DNA of 64,000 bases from Costus lasius. Taxonomy: Eukaryota; Streptophyta; Magnoliopsida; Zingiberales; Costaceae. This document shows positions 23,646-35,555 of this stretch, piece by piece. The notes below the pieces were generated by a model. That model made no database searches. It saw nothing but the letters and a program-made list of their open reading frames with translations, and had not been told where the DNA came from. The stretch spans positions 78,957,178 through 79,021,177 of the forward strand of contig CM050449.1 of the NCBI GenBank assembly GCA_027563935.2, given 5' to 3'. A program made the translations under genes and the position numbers. Numbering within the stretch: the first letter of the stretch is position 1; each line of letters starts with the position of its first letter.

Positions 23646-25407
23646 GGTGTTCGTTGCTGCAGGAATCTACAACAATGCAAGAACAGCAAAGTTAGTATCA
23701 ATGTTCAGAATCAATCCAGGACTTAAGAAAGATTCTTTTCTCACTATTTTGTCTGACTGAAAAATCCAGTAAACAGTCCGAAAGAGTAACACTCTTTTAG
23801 TGAGATGGGATCCAGATTTCATACTTGGTCTCCGCGTCCCGCTCAGGCGAGATAAGATGCACAGAGAGGACAAGCACTAATTTCTGGTAGGCTGTCCCAG
23901 CCAATCGCCAACCCGTGCGATTCCCCTTCATCTGGGCAATCCAGCAGACTGTGCCAACTGAGTTGGTACAACACAGTCTCTGATCCCACAGATGGCTGCC
24001 TCCATGTGCTACCATATGCGCCACATATGTAGCCTACATGGTCAAGCTGACCTGACCTACTCCCTGGACCACCACGTGCTATGCTGAGCAACGAGAAGCG
24101 ATAAATCCCTTCTCTGTAACACGCAGGTGTAATCCAGCACCGTCTGAAGATAGATGGACGTGCCCACTGAGTGGGTACAACACGGCTCCAACAATAGTCA
24201 GAACGGTGAGGTTTCGCGTCAGAAGGCTTTCCGAGCTTGATATGTTAGCGTTGGATTTTAACGGTCTTTTATCTTCTTCACTATCATTCAAGTCCTATGG
24301 TGATAGCAGAAGATAAACACATGCAATTCTAATTATATAAACAATAAATAGAAAGCATGATCTTATGTGGTAAAAGCCCATGAACCCTAGTAAGACCTTA
24401 ATTTTACTTAAGTCTTCACTTGAGCTCTTTTGCATCTCATCTGGTCCAACCCAGGGCCCTAGCGCCAAGAGCACCTCAGGTGCGCCACCAGCTGAATGCC
24501 CCTCTTGGATGTGTGCCTTTATGCTCTTGTCTAATCAAAATACATTTTGATCTATCTAGACAAGCTTTGACTCGCAGGTCAATTATACAATAGATTAACA
24601 AAAATGTGATTCGCAGATCACAATAATATTAACTTATAATTAACCAGGCACGCAGGCCCCAGCACAGCACACAATAGGGCAACCCACATAAGATTAAATA
24701 AACAAGCATCATGGCATCATTCAATCAATCATGTGATCCATAGACAAAATAAAAATTTTGAAATCCCATTGAAATCAATTTTACTTGTCTTATGTGCCCT
24801 ACTACCTTACAATGGTCCATTGATAGGGATCCACTCATCAATCTAGTTAGATCCAAGCCCTTGCATGCACCAAGTCCTAACTGACTCGAGTTGACCTAAT
24901 GGTCAACCATGCATGCCCCAAGGGCTGAACAACCAACATGAGTTCTGGCAAGCGGGTGTGACCCCGGGCCTAACTCATGTGTGTTCACTGGTTGTCTCAA
25001 CCAGACCTCGCTACACGCCATTGATGCAGTCAACCTATAGCCACCTCGTGCTTGCGCACAGGTGCTATCTGGTCGACCCATCTAGGCTGTCAGATGGTCT
25101 GATCAGACTAGCTTGATCTATACAAGATGATGCTTTCAACCCCATCAACCCATCTAAGGGTTTACAATAGGTGCAACTTAGATCTAGTTGGGCGCGCATG
25201 TCATTTAGGGTTTTAAAAACACAATTACAATAACATGAACCGCAACCAACATACATGCGCCAATCATCTAGCGCCAAGATAACTCTTATACATGCGCAAA
25301 TCTAAACATACTATCAACTAGTATACTCGCATGAAGAGGAAAAACATAGATCTAAGCATCAAACATACATGGATCACTCAAAGCAATCATAAGAACATAT
25401 AAGACCG
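23646..25407 (-). other. G untranslated leader
   Basis: About 1.76 kb with no supported gene. Twin hairpins at 23946-23979 and 24156-24189 match those of E. Like E it lacks the tRNA-like segment and has a CCAAGAG...CTCTTGG inverted repeat near 24465-24510, so E and G share a leader subtype. Confidence 0.8.
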
Positions 25408-25420
25408 GCTCTGATACCAA
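25408..25420 (-). other. G primer binding site
   Basis: Element sense TTGGTATCAGAGC, one base from the 5' LTR at 25422. Confidence 0.92.
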
Positions 25421-25421
25421 T

Positions 25422-27151
25422 TGTTGGGTCCCCTTCTAGGGGGAGCGCAAGCGGATAACATCCCTTTCAAGAGGGGGGCCGAAAACCCTAAGAGTGGGTG
25501 GCGCATATTTCATTCAATCCATGAAGATGCTAGGGTTTCAACTAATCGCATGTTACATGTTCTCATGATCAACTTCGAACGATTGAATGGATAAGAGAGA
25601 ATTCATACCATTGCCATGAGGATAGGACTCGGCTTGGAAGCTAGAGAACGATAGGGTTCTCCTCCAAAGTGTGCCACACACAAGAAGAAATTGGCCTACA
25701 CCTTGTCGTCCTTGTGCTAGCAAGGCTTCAAGGTTCTTTGCCGTATGGAAGGGAGGGAAAATCTTGCTTGGCGAGACTCCTTTCTCTTGTCTTCGTCCTT
25801 GTCGTCTCTCCACCGAATTGGAGAAGCCTTCACAAGAGAATTCGACAAGTGAGTAACCTCCCACACTAATGTGGAGGCGTTACACACAATCCACTTGAAA
25901 CCGAATTCCAAATATGGAAAGTGTTGAAGGCTTAAGCGTTCACGCTAAGTGAACCAAGCCCTTAACTCACCTCACATGAACCATGCGCTCATCCATGAGC
26001 CGGTTCAATGTCGGTTTGGTCCAAGACCAATTAACCCAAGCCATATGGTCTAGATCACAATAAACCCTAAAGGTTCAAGATCCAACCGTTCATTTCTTGA
26101 TGCTCCTGATCTCACCGATCTAGCATCATCTCTCTCGATCGAAGCTTACCGATCTCAAGCCCTAATCAATCAAACATGATCAGACCAGATCTCACTTACA
26201 ATCAGAGATTAAATCCCTTTAAACTGAACCCAAACAATTCAGTCCACACGATCTGACTCAAGTAAGCCATATCATCAATTTGTGCGACCCTGAGGGTTTC
26301 CTTTAAATGTCGGTAACGATAACTCACGTTATCACGATCAGTGAGGGGTATCTAGCAACACATCACTGTCTCCCGATATAAAGGAAAGAGTCTTCCAAGA
26401 CTACTCCCAAATCACAGCACAAGTGTGAATCTTCTTCACAAGGCATACATGTGTCCTTTGCCACTGGATGTTCTTATTGGACAAGCCTGTCAAGCTTGTA
26501 ACTCCAATATGATGAGCATGATTAGATCAGATGAACATAGTCACCTGCGTATGGCCATACACTATCTCAATCATCTCATCTAGGGGGGCCCATTAGAACA
26601 TCACACTCCTTAAACAAGGAGACGGCAATCCTATATCTATCACTAGTGTCCTAACCTGACTCATGATCATTATCCAAGATAGTCTATAATCATTATCTTT
26701 CAAATGATATTGAACTACCTCAAAATAATGACATTCATCATTTAGAAACACAAGTGATCTCAAGTCAAAGGACATGTGCCACTTGATGCATACAAGGAAT
26801 ATTCACATTGTGACAAACAACTGAATATCCTAGTAGGGTCTGTCCAGTACATCCAATGTACCCATGAGTCTACATCTTATTCCATGCTCGAAGCATCCTA
26901 TAAGATTAGAACACATATTAGTCTCAATCATATCAAGGCTGTCTCAAGTTCACCAAGATATCTCGACTAAGGACATATAGCATGTCAGCCAAGCTGAACA
27001 GCTTTGAGACATTATTCAGTAGTACACTTATTACAGCAGACAAGGTAACAACCTGAATGATAACCATGCCTTTATAAACTCAAGAGTTTATCACATGATA
27101 CTCATACAATCCCAAGGCCTCAAACATTAGCCTTAAGGGCATACCCCGACA
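25422..27151 (-). repeat. G 5' LTR
   Basis: 1730 bp partner of 18011-19740. Its outer end reads CCCCGACA, a substitution in the terminal inverted bases that arose on this copy. Confidence 0.95.
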
Positions 27152-27880
27152 TCTGTATTCCTTTGACCGCTTTATCTTTTGTTTCAGAGCCTTGTTGTAG
27201 CTCTTGATAGGGGCTTTGCCCTTCTTCCCCTTCTTCTTGTTCCTAGAAGGAACCATTAGGACAGAGAATGAAGGCGTTCCCTTCTCACGAGACTGAGTCT
27301 GCTCTGTAGTCAAGAGCATGTTCAGTAACTCTGCCGGCGTACAGTCGATCTTGTTCATATTAAAATTAATAATGAACGGATCGAAAGAAGCCGGGAGAGA
27401 CTAAAGGATGATGTCTACAACAAGCTCCTGATTGATGGTGTGTCCCAGTTTCTCTAGAGCCTCCTTGTACCCAATCATCTTGAGTACGTGAGCTCCCACT
27501 GGACTCCCTTCAGCCAGTTTGCTCTGAAAGAAAAGTTTAGTCAAATTGTAGTGTTCAGTCCTTGCCTGTGCAGCATACAACAACTTGAGATTTGCTATAA
27601 TTTCTATAGCAGATAAATCTTCATGTTGACGCTGCAGCTGTGGCGTCATAGACGCTAGCATCAGGCAAGCGACATCAATGCTATCATTGACGTGCTTTTC
27701 ATAAGCATCCCGAACCGCCCTTGCGGCGTTCGGAGCGGGTTGAGGCGGTATAGCCGTCTCTAGGACATACAGCTTCCTCTCAGCCTTAAGAATAATCTTA
27801 AGGTGTCCGTACCAGTCTGAGAAGTTTGGCCCAGCAAACTTCTCCCTTTCCAGTAGGGATCGCACATTGAACGCTGTGGT
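27152..27880 (-). pseudogene. F gag (N-terminal part), start lost and one stop
   Basis: The minus-strand frame from about 27880 to 27152 encodes the Copia-family Gag and joins, across G, to the knuckle at 18010. The sister start codon is ruined: the codon before FNVRS has become ACA. The first Met is therefore at 27865 (MRSLLEREKFAGP). An in-frame TAG at 27401-27403 replaces a Gln codon after VVDIIL, and the frame then continues from 27400 through the basic KKKGKKGK stretch. Residues near 27300 differ from sisters (TEQTQSREKGTPSF, a short insertion). Dead as it stands. Confidence 0.92.
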
Positions 27881-27889
27881 GTTCGTTGC

Positions 27890-29694
27890 TGCAGTAATCT
27901 ACAACAATGCAAGAACAGCAAGGTCAGTATCAATGTTAGAATCAATTCAGGACTTAAGAATGATTCTTTTCTCACTATTTTATCTGACTGAAAAATCCAG
28001 TAAAACAGTCCGAAAGAGTGAAACTCTTTTAGTGAGATGGGATCCAGATTTCATACTTGGTCTCCGCGTCCCGCTCAGGCGAGATAAGATGCACAGAGAG
28101 TACAAGCACTAATTTTTGGTAGGCAATCCCTGCCAATCGCCAACCCGTGCGATTCCCCTTCATCTGGGCAATCCAGCAGACTGTGCCAACTGAGTTGGTA
28201 CAACACAGTCTCTGATCCCACAGATGGCTGCCTCCATATGGCTACCATATGCTCAATATGTAGCCTACATGGTCAAGCTGACCCGACCTACTCCCTGGAC
28301 CACCACGTGCTATGCTGAGCAACGAGAAGCGATAAATCCCTTCTCTGTAACACGCAGGTGTAATCGCACACCGTCTGAAGATAGATGGCGTGCCCACTGA
28401 GTGGGTACAACACGGCCCCAACGATAGTCAGAACAGTGAGGTTTCGCGTCAGAAGGCTTACGAGCTTGATATTTTAGCGTTGGATTTTAACGGTCTTTAT
28501 ATCTTCTTACTATCATTCAAATCCTATGGTGATAGCAGAAGAATAAATCATGCAGTTACTAAATTACTGAAACAGAAAATTAAAAGCATGATGATCTTAT
28601 GTGGTAAAAGCCCATTAAGCCTAGGTAAGACCTTAATGTAACTTAAGTCTTCACTTGAGCTCTTCATGGGTCTTTTTATCTCATCTGGCCCAAACCAGGG
28701 CCCAAGCGCCCACTGCAGCTCAGGTGCGCCCACCAGGTAAATGCGCCTGTCCCAGAGTCGAACCCTGGACCTCCCACCTGGTCAAGCCACTGCTGCATGC
28801 GCTTCTGCCAAGTGTGCTCTGTGCTCTTATTTAATTAAAATACAATTTAATCTATCTAGACAAGATTGACACGCAGGTCAATTACACTTTATAAATTAAA
28901 TAAAATGTGATGCGCAGATCACAATAAATAATTTACATTTATTAACCAGGCACACAGGCCCCAGCACAGCACACATTAAACCGGGCAGCCCACATAAGAT
29001 TAAATAAACAATCATCATGGTATACAATCAACATGTGATCCAACAATAAGAAAATAAAATTTTCGAAAACTCATTGGCATCAATTTTATTTTCCTTATGT
29101 GCCCTAGTACCTTACAACGGTCCATTAATAGGGATCCACTCATCAGACCTAGTCAGATCCTCTGCCCTGGCATGCACCAAGTCCTAACTGACTTGAGTCG
29201 ACCCAGTGGCCAACAATGCATGCCTTGGGCTGAACGACCTGCATGAGTTCTGGCAAGCGGGCGTGACCCCGGGCCTAACTCATGCTCGTTCAATGGTTGT
29301 CTCAATCAGACATCGCTACACGCCTGTCCGCGGTCGACCTATAGCCACCTCGTGCTTGCGCACAGGTGCCATCTGGTCAACCCATCTAGGCTGTCAGATA
29401 GTCTGATCAGACTGATTGGATCTAGACTCGACTGTGACTTCAACCCTAATAACCCGTCTAAGGTTTTTAAAGTAGGCGCCTCTTAGATCTAAGGTGAGTC
29501 GCGCAAGTAATATAGTTTTGAAAAAAAACTAATAAGCACCAACATACATGCGCCAAATAGAAAACATATTCATTAAGTTTTCGCATGAACAACTTAACAT
29601 GTAATTTTTCGCATGTAGTTTAGATCTAAGGATACAAGCGCAAACATGGATCACAAAAGGCCTCAAGCAATCATAAAAACATGCTAATAACTTG
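27890..29694 (-). other. F untranslated leader
   Basis: About 1.8 kb, no gene seen. It holds hairpin 2 at 28178-28211, hairpin 1 at 28387-28418 and a tRNA-like segment with B-box-like bases at 28754-28764. Confidence 0.75.
28754..28764 (-). other. tRNA/SINE-like B box in F leader
   Basis: Element sense GGTTCGACTCT inside a five-pair T-arm-like stem. The same segment occurs in B, C and T but not in E or G. Confidence 0.55.
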
Positions 29695-29707
29695 GCTCTG
29701 ACACCAA
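29695..29707 (-). other. F primer binding site, one mismatch
   Basis: Element sense TTGGTGTCAGAGC. All other copies here have TTGGTATCAGAGC, so one base of tRNA pairing was lost, probably after insertion. Confidence 0.9.
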
Positions 29708-29708
29708 T

Positions 29709-31373
29709 TGAAAGGACCCCTAAACAAGGGGGGCGAAACCCTAATAGGCGCATGCAGAGGTTTTAACACAGCGGAAAAGGTTTCTAGATCGATGCATGCA
29801 GTATGATCAACTTTAAAATTTTTTGTATACATGAGAATCGATCCTTACTGATGCCATTTCTTGGATGGCGTCTAGGAAGTAGAGAGTCAAACGCTTCTCC
29901 TCCAAATGGTTCGCACACAAGGTGATCAATGCGCCTACTCCCTTAGTGCTCCTTGTGCTAGCAAGGTTCCAAGGTCTCCTGATCGAATGGAAGGGAAGGA
30001 GATGTTTTTCTTCTTGGCCGAATCCTCTCCAAAGCGTCAAGGCGACACACAACGAGTGAACCACTAGAGAGAGGGGCGAGGGGCGAGAATAGAACTTCTC
30101 TTGGCGTGAACGTGAGGCGTGGCCTCATGGCTTCTAAAAATAGCAAACCACCAACGTTCATGCGACCAAGGGTTTACCCCAACGCATTTTGCTCCCCCTT
30201 TGAACCACGCACTCACATGATGAGCTGGTTCAATTTCGGTTTGGTTCAAAGACCAATTAAGCCAAGCACCTGGTCCAGATCACAATAAACCCTAAAGGTT
30301 CAAGATCCAACCGTTCATCTCTTGATGCTCCTGATCTCACCGATCTAGCATCAAATCTCTGGATCAAAGCTTACCGATCTCAAGCCCTAATCAATCAAAC
30401 ATGATCAGACCAGATCTCACTTACAATCAGAGTTTAAATCCCTTTAAACTGAACCAAAACAATTCAGTCCACACGATCTGACTTAAGTAAGCCATATCAT
30501 CAAATTGTGCGACCCTAAGGGTTTCCTTTAAATGTCGGTAACGATAACTTACGTTATCACGATCAGTGAGGGGTATATAGCAACACATCACTGTCTCCCG
30601 ATATAAAGGAAAGAGTCTTCCAAGACTACACCCAAACCATAGCACAAGTGTGAACACAAGTCACTTGACATATGTGTTTCCTTTGCCACTGGACGTTCTT
30701 ATTGGACAAGCGTGTCAAGCCTGTAATTCCAACATGATGAGAATTATTAGATCAGATGATCATAGTCATCTGGGTATGGCCATACACTTTCTCAATCATC
30801 TCATCCAGGGGGCCCCTATAGAACATCACACTCCAAACAAGGAGACGGCAATCCTATATCTATCACTAGCACCCTAACATGACTCATGCTCACCATCCAA
30901 GGTAGTCTATAACCATTATATTTCAAATGATATTGAACTATCTCAAAACAATGCCAATCATCATTTAGAAACACAAGTGATCTCAAGTCAGAGGAAATAT
31001 GCCACTTGTTTGCATATAAGGATTATTCAGATTGTGACAAGCAATTGAATATCCTAAGTAGGGTCTGTCCAGTACATCCAATGTACCCATGAGTCTACAT
31101 CTTATTCCATGCTCGAAGCATCCTATAAGATTAGAACACATATTAGTCTCAATCATATCAAGGCTATCTCATGTTCACCAAGATATCTCGACTAAGGACA
31201 AAACTGGTCAGCCAAGCTGAACAGCATTGAGACATTATTCAGAAGTATACATATTGCAGCAGATGATGTAACAACCTGAATAACAACCATTGCCTTTATA
31301 AACATAGAGTTTATACATGATACTGAAATAATCCCAAGGCTTCAAACATTAGCCTTAAGGGCATACCCCAACA
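29709..31373 (-). repeat. F 5' LTR
   Basis: 1665 bp, uninterrupted, ending CATACCCCAACA before the GAGAA duplication. It differs from the left copy at about 20 places, for example near 29996, 30158, 30556 and 30573. Confidence 0.95.
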
Positions 31374-31378
31374 GAGAA

Positions 31379-32186
31379 GGGAAAGGGCTCGGCCCTTTAG
31401 AGGAGAGGGGGAGGTAGAAATTCCTTAGGCGACACAAGCACCAATGCTAACACAAAGTTTTCATCTAGGCAACTACTCGACAATGAGAAGAGGGCTACAA
31501 TTTATAGGCTCAACAAGTCATGGGCAAGGGTGACAATTCACCCTAGGCGCAATCACAAAGTTATGGAAGAAATTAATGCTCAATTAAAACATTTCCTTTA
31601 GCAATTTTGAATTTCGAATTCTTTCTTTGATGGAGCTTCCTTGTGGCCGAATCCTGTTGAGCTCCTTCCTTGTTTGCTTGGATGAGATGGCATCCATTTG
31701 AATTTTGAAAAGCCTTCCTTCAAGAGCATGGGCGGCTAGAGATTTCCAAAGTTGGTTCCACAAATTGGGGATCTAGATGATAATCCCTTGATTTGTGGAT
31801 CTTGATTGATCCTTGATGGCTAGGCGCATTGAAGGCTCCTCAATTGGCAAGTTGTGGGCTGGTTCTTCACATTCGAATTCTTCCTCTTATTAGGTGGCGC
31901 CTTGGGTTGATTTGGAAGGTGGAGTTGCATTCAATATAAGCTCCTTCAACTTGAAGTCTCTAGTCAAGTGTTGAAGTGCTTGCTTCCATAATTGGAGCTC
32001 CACTTGAGTGGCTTAGCTTGAGCTTCCTAGCTTCCCTTGAGCTGGGCTTTAACCTGCCCAATTATTGACACAAAAACCAGTAGACTATTCTAGGAGATAA
32101 TGCATGACCTAATAAGGAAACTACAGGGTGCACTAGGGCTTATTCAAGGCAAATCGGAAAAAGTGCAAATAAGGAAAAAGGGTGAC
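31379..32186 (-). other. Gypsy-2 3' untranslated / LTR-like region
   Basis: Non-coding DNA downstream of the gypsy-2 integrase stop at 32187-32189, continuing across F into 4003 and lower. A minus-strand TATA-like CCTATAAATTG lies near 31498-31510, as expected for an LTR promoter. I could not fix the PPT or the LTR start, so the LTR reading is an inference from position. Confidence 0.45.
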
Positions 32187-33490
32187 CTAGGAGGAAAGGC
32201 CATATCTGATGGGCTTCCTCCTAGTCCTTCCAGACCTTCTAGGGGCAGGGTTGGCTTCTCCATCATTTCTCCCCGGGTGGGAAAAATTCTCCTCTGGAGA
32301 ATTATCCTTGTACCCTTGGAGTAACTCCAGAGCGGCCTGTGCCAACTCACTTTCGGGAAGCCAAGCCTCCTCACCCGATGTAAACTTAACACGATAAAAT
32401 ACTTGTACCTCGTCCGAGTCGGGTCTGATCCTCAAGTATGCTCTGTGGCTCGAGCCTGTCAGTCAACTCCTCGATGAGTACCGGCTCCTCATAGCGTGTG
32501 AGATCCTCCACGTTGACAGTGGTGGGGATCCCCAAGTCCGGTGGCAGATCCAAGACGTAGGCGTTATCGTTGATCCTTTCCACAATGGTAAAGGGTCCGA
32601 GTCCCTTTGCGTCCAACTTGCGGCCAGATCCATGGATGCGCTCCCTGACCCGCAGTATAACCTGTTCACCTACAGAAAATTTCCTTTCTCGGCGTTTCTT
32701 GTTAGCACCCTTGCGATAGGAATTAACAGCATCAAGCATTTGGCAATGTATTTCGTGATGCAAATGGGACATGAGAGTAGCAAAATCTTTAGCAGACATA
32801 GAAATATGAGAGTGCCTAGGTAAAGGAAATAAATCAACAGGTTTTCTAGGCTGGTACCCTAAATTGGCTTGAAAAGGGGACAATCCCGTGGTTTTGTTGA
32901 CAACACTATTGTAGGAGAACTCGGCAATGGGTAATAGCTTATCCCATGTGCCTGGGTGCTCTCCTACCAAAGTCCTCAAAATGCTCCCTAGTGATCGATT
33001 GACCACTTCGGTCTGCCCATCCGTCTGAGGATGATAGGCCGTGGAGAATTTGAGTTTGGTTCCCAACATAGCCCACAGGGTTTTCCAGAAATGTCCCACA
33101 AACTTGGAATCCCTATCAGAAACTATAGTCAGAGGGGTACCTCTATGTTTAACAACCTCTTTAAAGAATAACCTAGCTACATGTGATGCATCTGTGGTTT
33201 TGTAGCAAGGTATAAAGTGTGCCATCTTGGTAAACCTATCCACTACAACAAAAATAGAGTCATGTCTGGAGGGAGTCCTTGGTAAACCTAAGATGAAATC
33301 CATGCTAAGGTCCTGCCAAGGTGCTTGAGGAATGGGTAGGGGTGTGTACAGACCAAAGTTATGTTTCTGAGTTTTTCTTGTCTGACAGGTCCTACAATGT
33401 TTGACAACCTTAGCTACATCCCTATAGAGGTTCGGCCAGAAGAACCGTTCCTCCACTAAGGCTTGAGTCTTGTCCCGGCCATGGTGCCCG
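32187..33490 (-). pseudogene. Gypsy-2 integrase with chromodomain-like tail
   Basis: The minus-strand frame is open from the C junction at 33490 down to 32386. It gives the HHCC end (HHGRDK...HCRTCQ), LYTPLPIPQAPWQDLSMDF, the catalytic core with D in SMDFILG, D in VSDRDSKF and E in DGQTEVVNRS, then the GPY/F-type end (GLGPFTIVERINDNAYVLDL). A one-base shift near 32435 moves the reading into a second frame, which encodes FYRVKFTSGEEAWLPESEL, similar to the core of a chromodomain, and stops at 32187. Such tails steer chromovirus integration to chromatin marks. RT, protease and gag lie beyond C, outside the window. The cut by C and the frameshift make it a pseudogene. Confidence 0.88.
33486..33490. 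repeat. Presumed left target-site copy of C (GCCCG)
   Basis: Five bases before the C LTR at 33491. The partner would lie right of the window, so this is a prediction only. Confidence 0.5.
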
Positions 33491-33848
33491 TGTTGGGGTA
33501 TGCCCTTAAGGCTAATGTTTGAGGCCTTGGGATTATATCAGTATCATGTATAAACTCAATGTTTATAAAGGCAATGGTTGTTATTCAGGTTGTTACATTA
33601 TCTCCTGCAATATGAATACTTCTGAATAATGTCTCAGTGATGTTCAGCTAGGCTGACATGCAGTATAGTCCTTAGTCGAGATATCTTGGTGAACATGAGA
33701 CAGCCTTGATATGATTGAGACTAATATGTGTTCTAATCTTATAGGATGCTTCGAGCATGGAATAAGATGTAGACTCATGGGTACATTGGATGTACTGGAC
33801 AGACCCTACTAGGATATTCAATTGCTTGTCACAATGTGAATAATCCTT
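33491..33848 (+). repeat. C 5' LTR, first 358 bp
   Basis: Starts TGTTGGGGTATGCCC at 33491 and runs to the B junction. Because B inserted in the same orientation, this piece and the first 358 bp of the B LTR (33849-34206) form a direct repeat. Confidence 0.93.
33844..33848. repeat. Target-site duplication of B (left copy, TCCTT)
   Basis: TCCTT before B at 33849 recurs at 59551-59555 after the B LTR ends at 59550; the C LTR then continues with GTATGCAAACAAG. Confidence 0.93.
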
Positions 33849-35541
33849 TGTTGGGGTATGCCCTTAAGGCTAATGTTTGAGGCCTTGGGATTGTATCAGT
33901 ATCATGTATATAAACTCTATGTTTATAAAGGCAATGGTTGTTATTCAGGTTGTTACATCATCTGCTGCAATATGTATACTTCTGAATAATGTCTCAATGC
34001 TGTTCAGCTAGGCTGACATGCAGTATTGTCCTTAGTCGAGATATCTTGGTGAACATGAGACAGCCTTGATATGATTGAGACTAATATGTGTTCTAATCTT
34101 ATAGGATGCTTCGAGCATGGAATAAGATGTAGACTCATGGGTACATTGGATGTACCGGACATACCCTACTAGGATATTCAAATGCTTGTCACAATGTGAA
34201 TAATCCTTATATGCAAACAAGTGGCATATTTCCTCTGACTTGAGATCACTTGTGTTTCTAAATGATGATTGGCATTGTTTTGAGGTAGTTCAATATCATT
34301 TGAAATATAATGGTTATAGACTATCTTGGATGATGAGCATGAGTCATGTTAGGGCACTAGTGATAGATATAGGATTGCCGTCTCCTTGATTGGAGTGTGA
34401 TGTTCTAAAGGGGCCCCCTTGTATGAGATGATTGAGAAAGTGTATGGCCATACCCAGATGACTATGTTCATCTGATCTAATCACTCTCATCATATTGGAA
34501 TTACAGGCTTGACACGCTTGTCCAATAAGAACGTCCAGTGGCAAAGGAAACATATATGTCAAGTGACTTGAGTTCACACTTGTGCTGGAGTTTGGGTGTA
34601 GTCTTGGAAGACTCTTTCCTTTCTATCGGGAGACAGTGATGTGTTGCTAGATACCCCTCACTGATCGTGATAACATAAGTTATCGTTACCGATATTTAAA
34701 GGAAACCCTTAGGGTCGCACAATTTGATGATATGGCTTACTTGAGTCAGATCGTGTGAACTGAATTATTTTGGTTCAGTTTAAAGGGATTTAATCTCTGA
34801 TTGTAAGTGAGATCTGGTCTGATCATGTTTGATTGATTAGGGCTTGAGATCGGTAAGCTTCGATCGAGAGAATTGATGGTAGATCGGTGAGATCAAGAGG
34901 ATCAAGAGATCAACGATTAGATCTTGAATCATTTGGTTCAGTAAGATCTAGATCATGGCTTGGGCTGATTTGACTTGGTCTTTGAACCAAATTGAAATGC
35001 ATCGAATTGGCTTGAACCGGTTCACATGAGTGAACGCATGGTTCAAAGCTTGAAGGCGTTTTTGGTCAGTTATGAGATCATGGGCGCATGGCTTCATGTT
35101 TTTCTATTTTTGGAAAGTCATGAGGGCCACTTTCGCTCAACGCCTCAACGCCTAAAAACGCTTGCCTCTTCTCTCGACGCCCTCTCTCTCGTGTGGTGTC
35201 TTCTTCACGCCTTGGAGAGAATTCGGTGAAGCCCGAGAACAAGGAGATCTCATCCCTTCCATTCGACAAGGATTCTTGGAGAACTTTGCTAGCACAAAGA
35301 TCAACAAGGAGTAGGCGATCACATCTTGTGTGCGCATCTTTTGGAGGAGATCCCTTTCGCTCTCTGCTTCCAAGGGGCCATCCAAAGCAATGGCTATGGT
35401 ATGAATTTTCTTCATGCATCTTTAACAAGTTGATCATATGACAAGCATGCGATCCTAAGAAACCCTTGCTTCTGCTTCGAAAATTTTTATCATGCGCCTA
35501 TTAGGGTTTCGCCCCCCCCCCCCAAGTATAGGGGACTTTCA
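33849..35541 (+). repeat. B 5' LTR
   Basis: 1693 bp, TGTTGGGG...GGGGACTTTCA. The TATA region reads TTTCTATCGGG near 34620-34630 instead of the family TTTATATCGGG. A run of 12 C lies at 35512-35523. Confidence 0.95.
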
Positions 35542-35542
35542 A

Positions 35543-35555
35543 TTGGTATCAGAGC
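35543..35555 (+). other. B primer binding site
   Basis: TTGGTATCAGAGC one base after the LTR end; matches initiator-Met tRNA. Confidence 0.93.

Larger units (their letters stand above)
18011..27151 (-). mobile_element. G: Copia-family element inserted in F gag
   Basis: 3' LTR 18011-19740, PPT 19741-19755, internal region to 25421, PBS 25408-25420, 5' LTR 25422-27151; 9141 bp. Both LTRs are 1730 bp with five differences seen (near 18906, 19137, 19170, 19648 and the terminal CCCCAACA/CCCCGACA), about 0.3%. Its RT region holds a strongly disturbed patch, listed separately. Confidence 0.95.
4009..31373 (-). mobile_element. F: Copia-family LTR retrotransposon, interrupted by E and G
   Basis: Minus-strand element. 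Its pieces are the 3' LTR 4009-5667 plus 14812-14818, the 3' internal part 14819-18010, the 5' internal part 27152-29708 and the 5' LTR 29709-31373. E split the 3' LTR and G split the gag. The LTRs are 1665-1666 bp and differ by about 20 substitutions by eye (about 1.2%), so F is among the older copies. It sits between the two gypsy bodies. Confidence 0.92.

Noticed and set aside
31640..32060. Host gene or promoter in the non-coding stretch below the gypsy-2 integrase
   Set aside because: No frame over about 60 codons with any recognisable motif; the position fits a gypsy 3' region.
367..33490. Gypsy-1 and gypsy-2 as one element split by F
   Set aside because: On the minus strand the gag-protease half lies downstream of the integrase half, the wrong order for one element. 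Two TATA-bearing LTR-like regions with no visible similarity lie between them.
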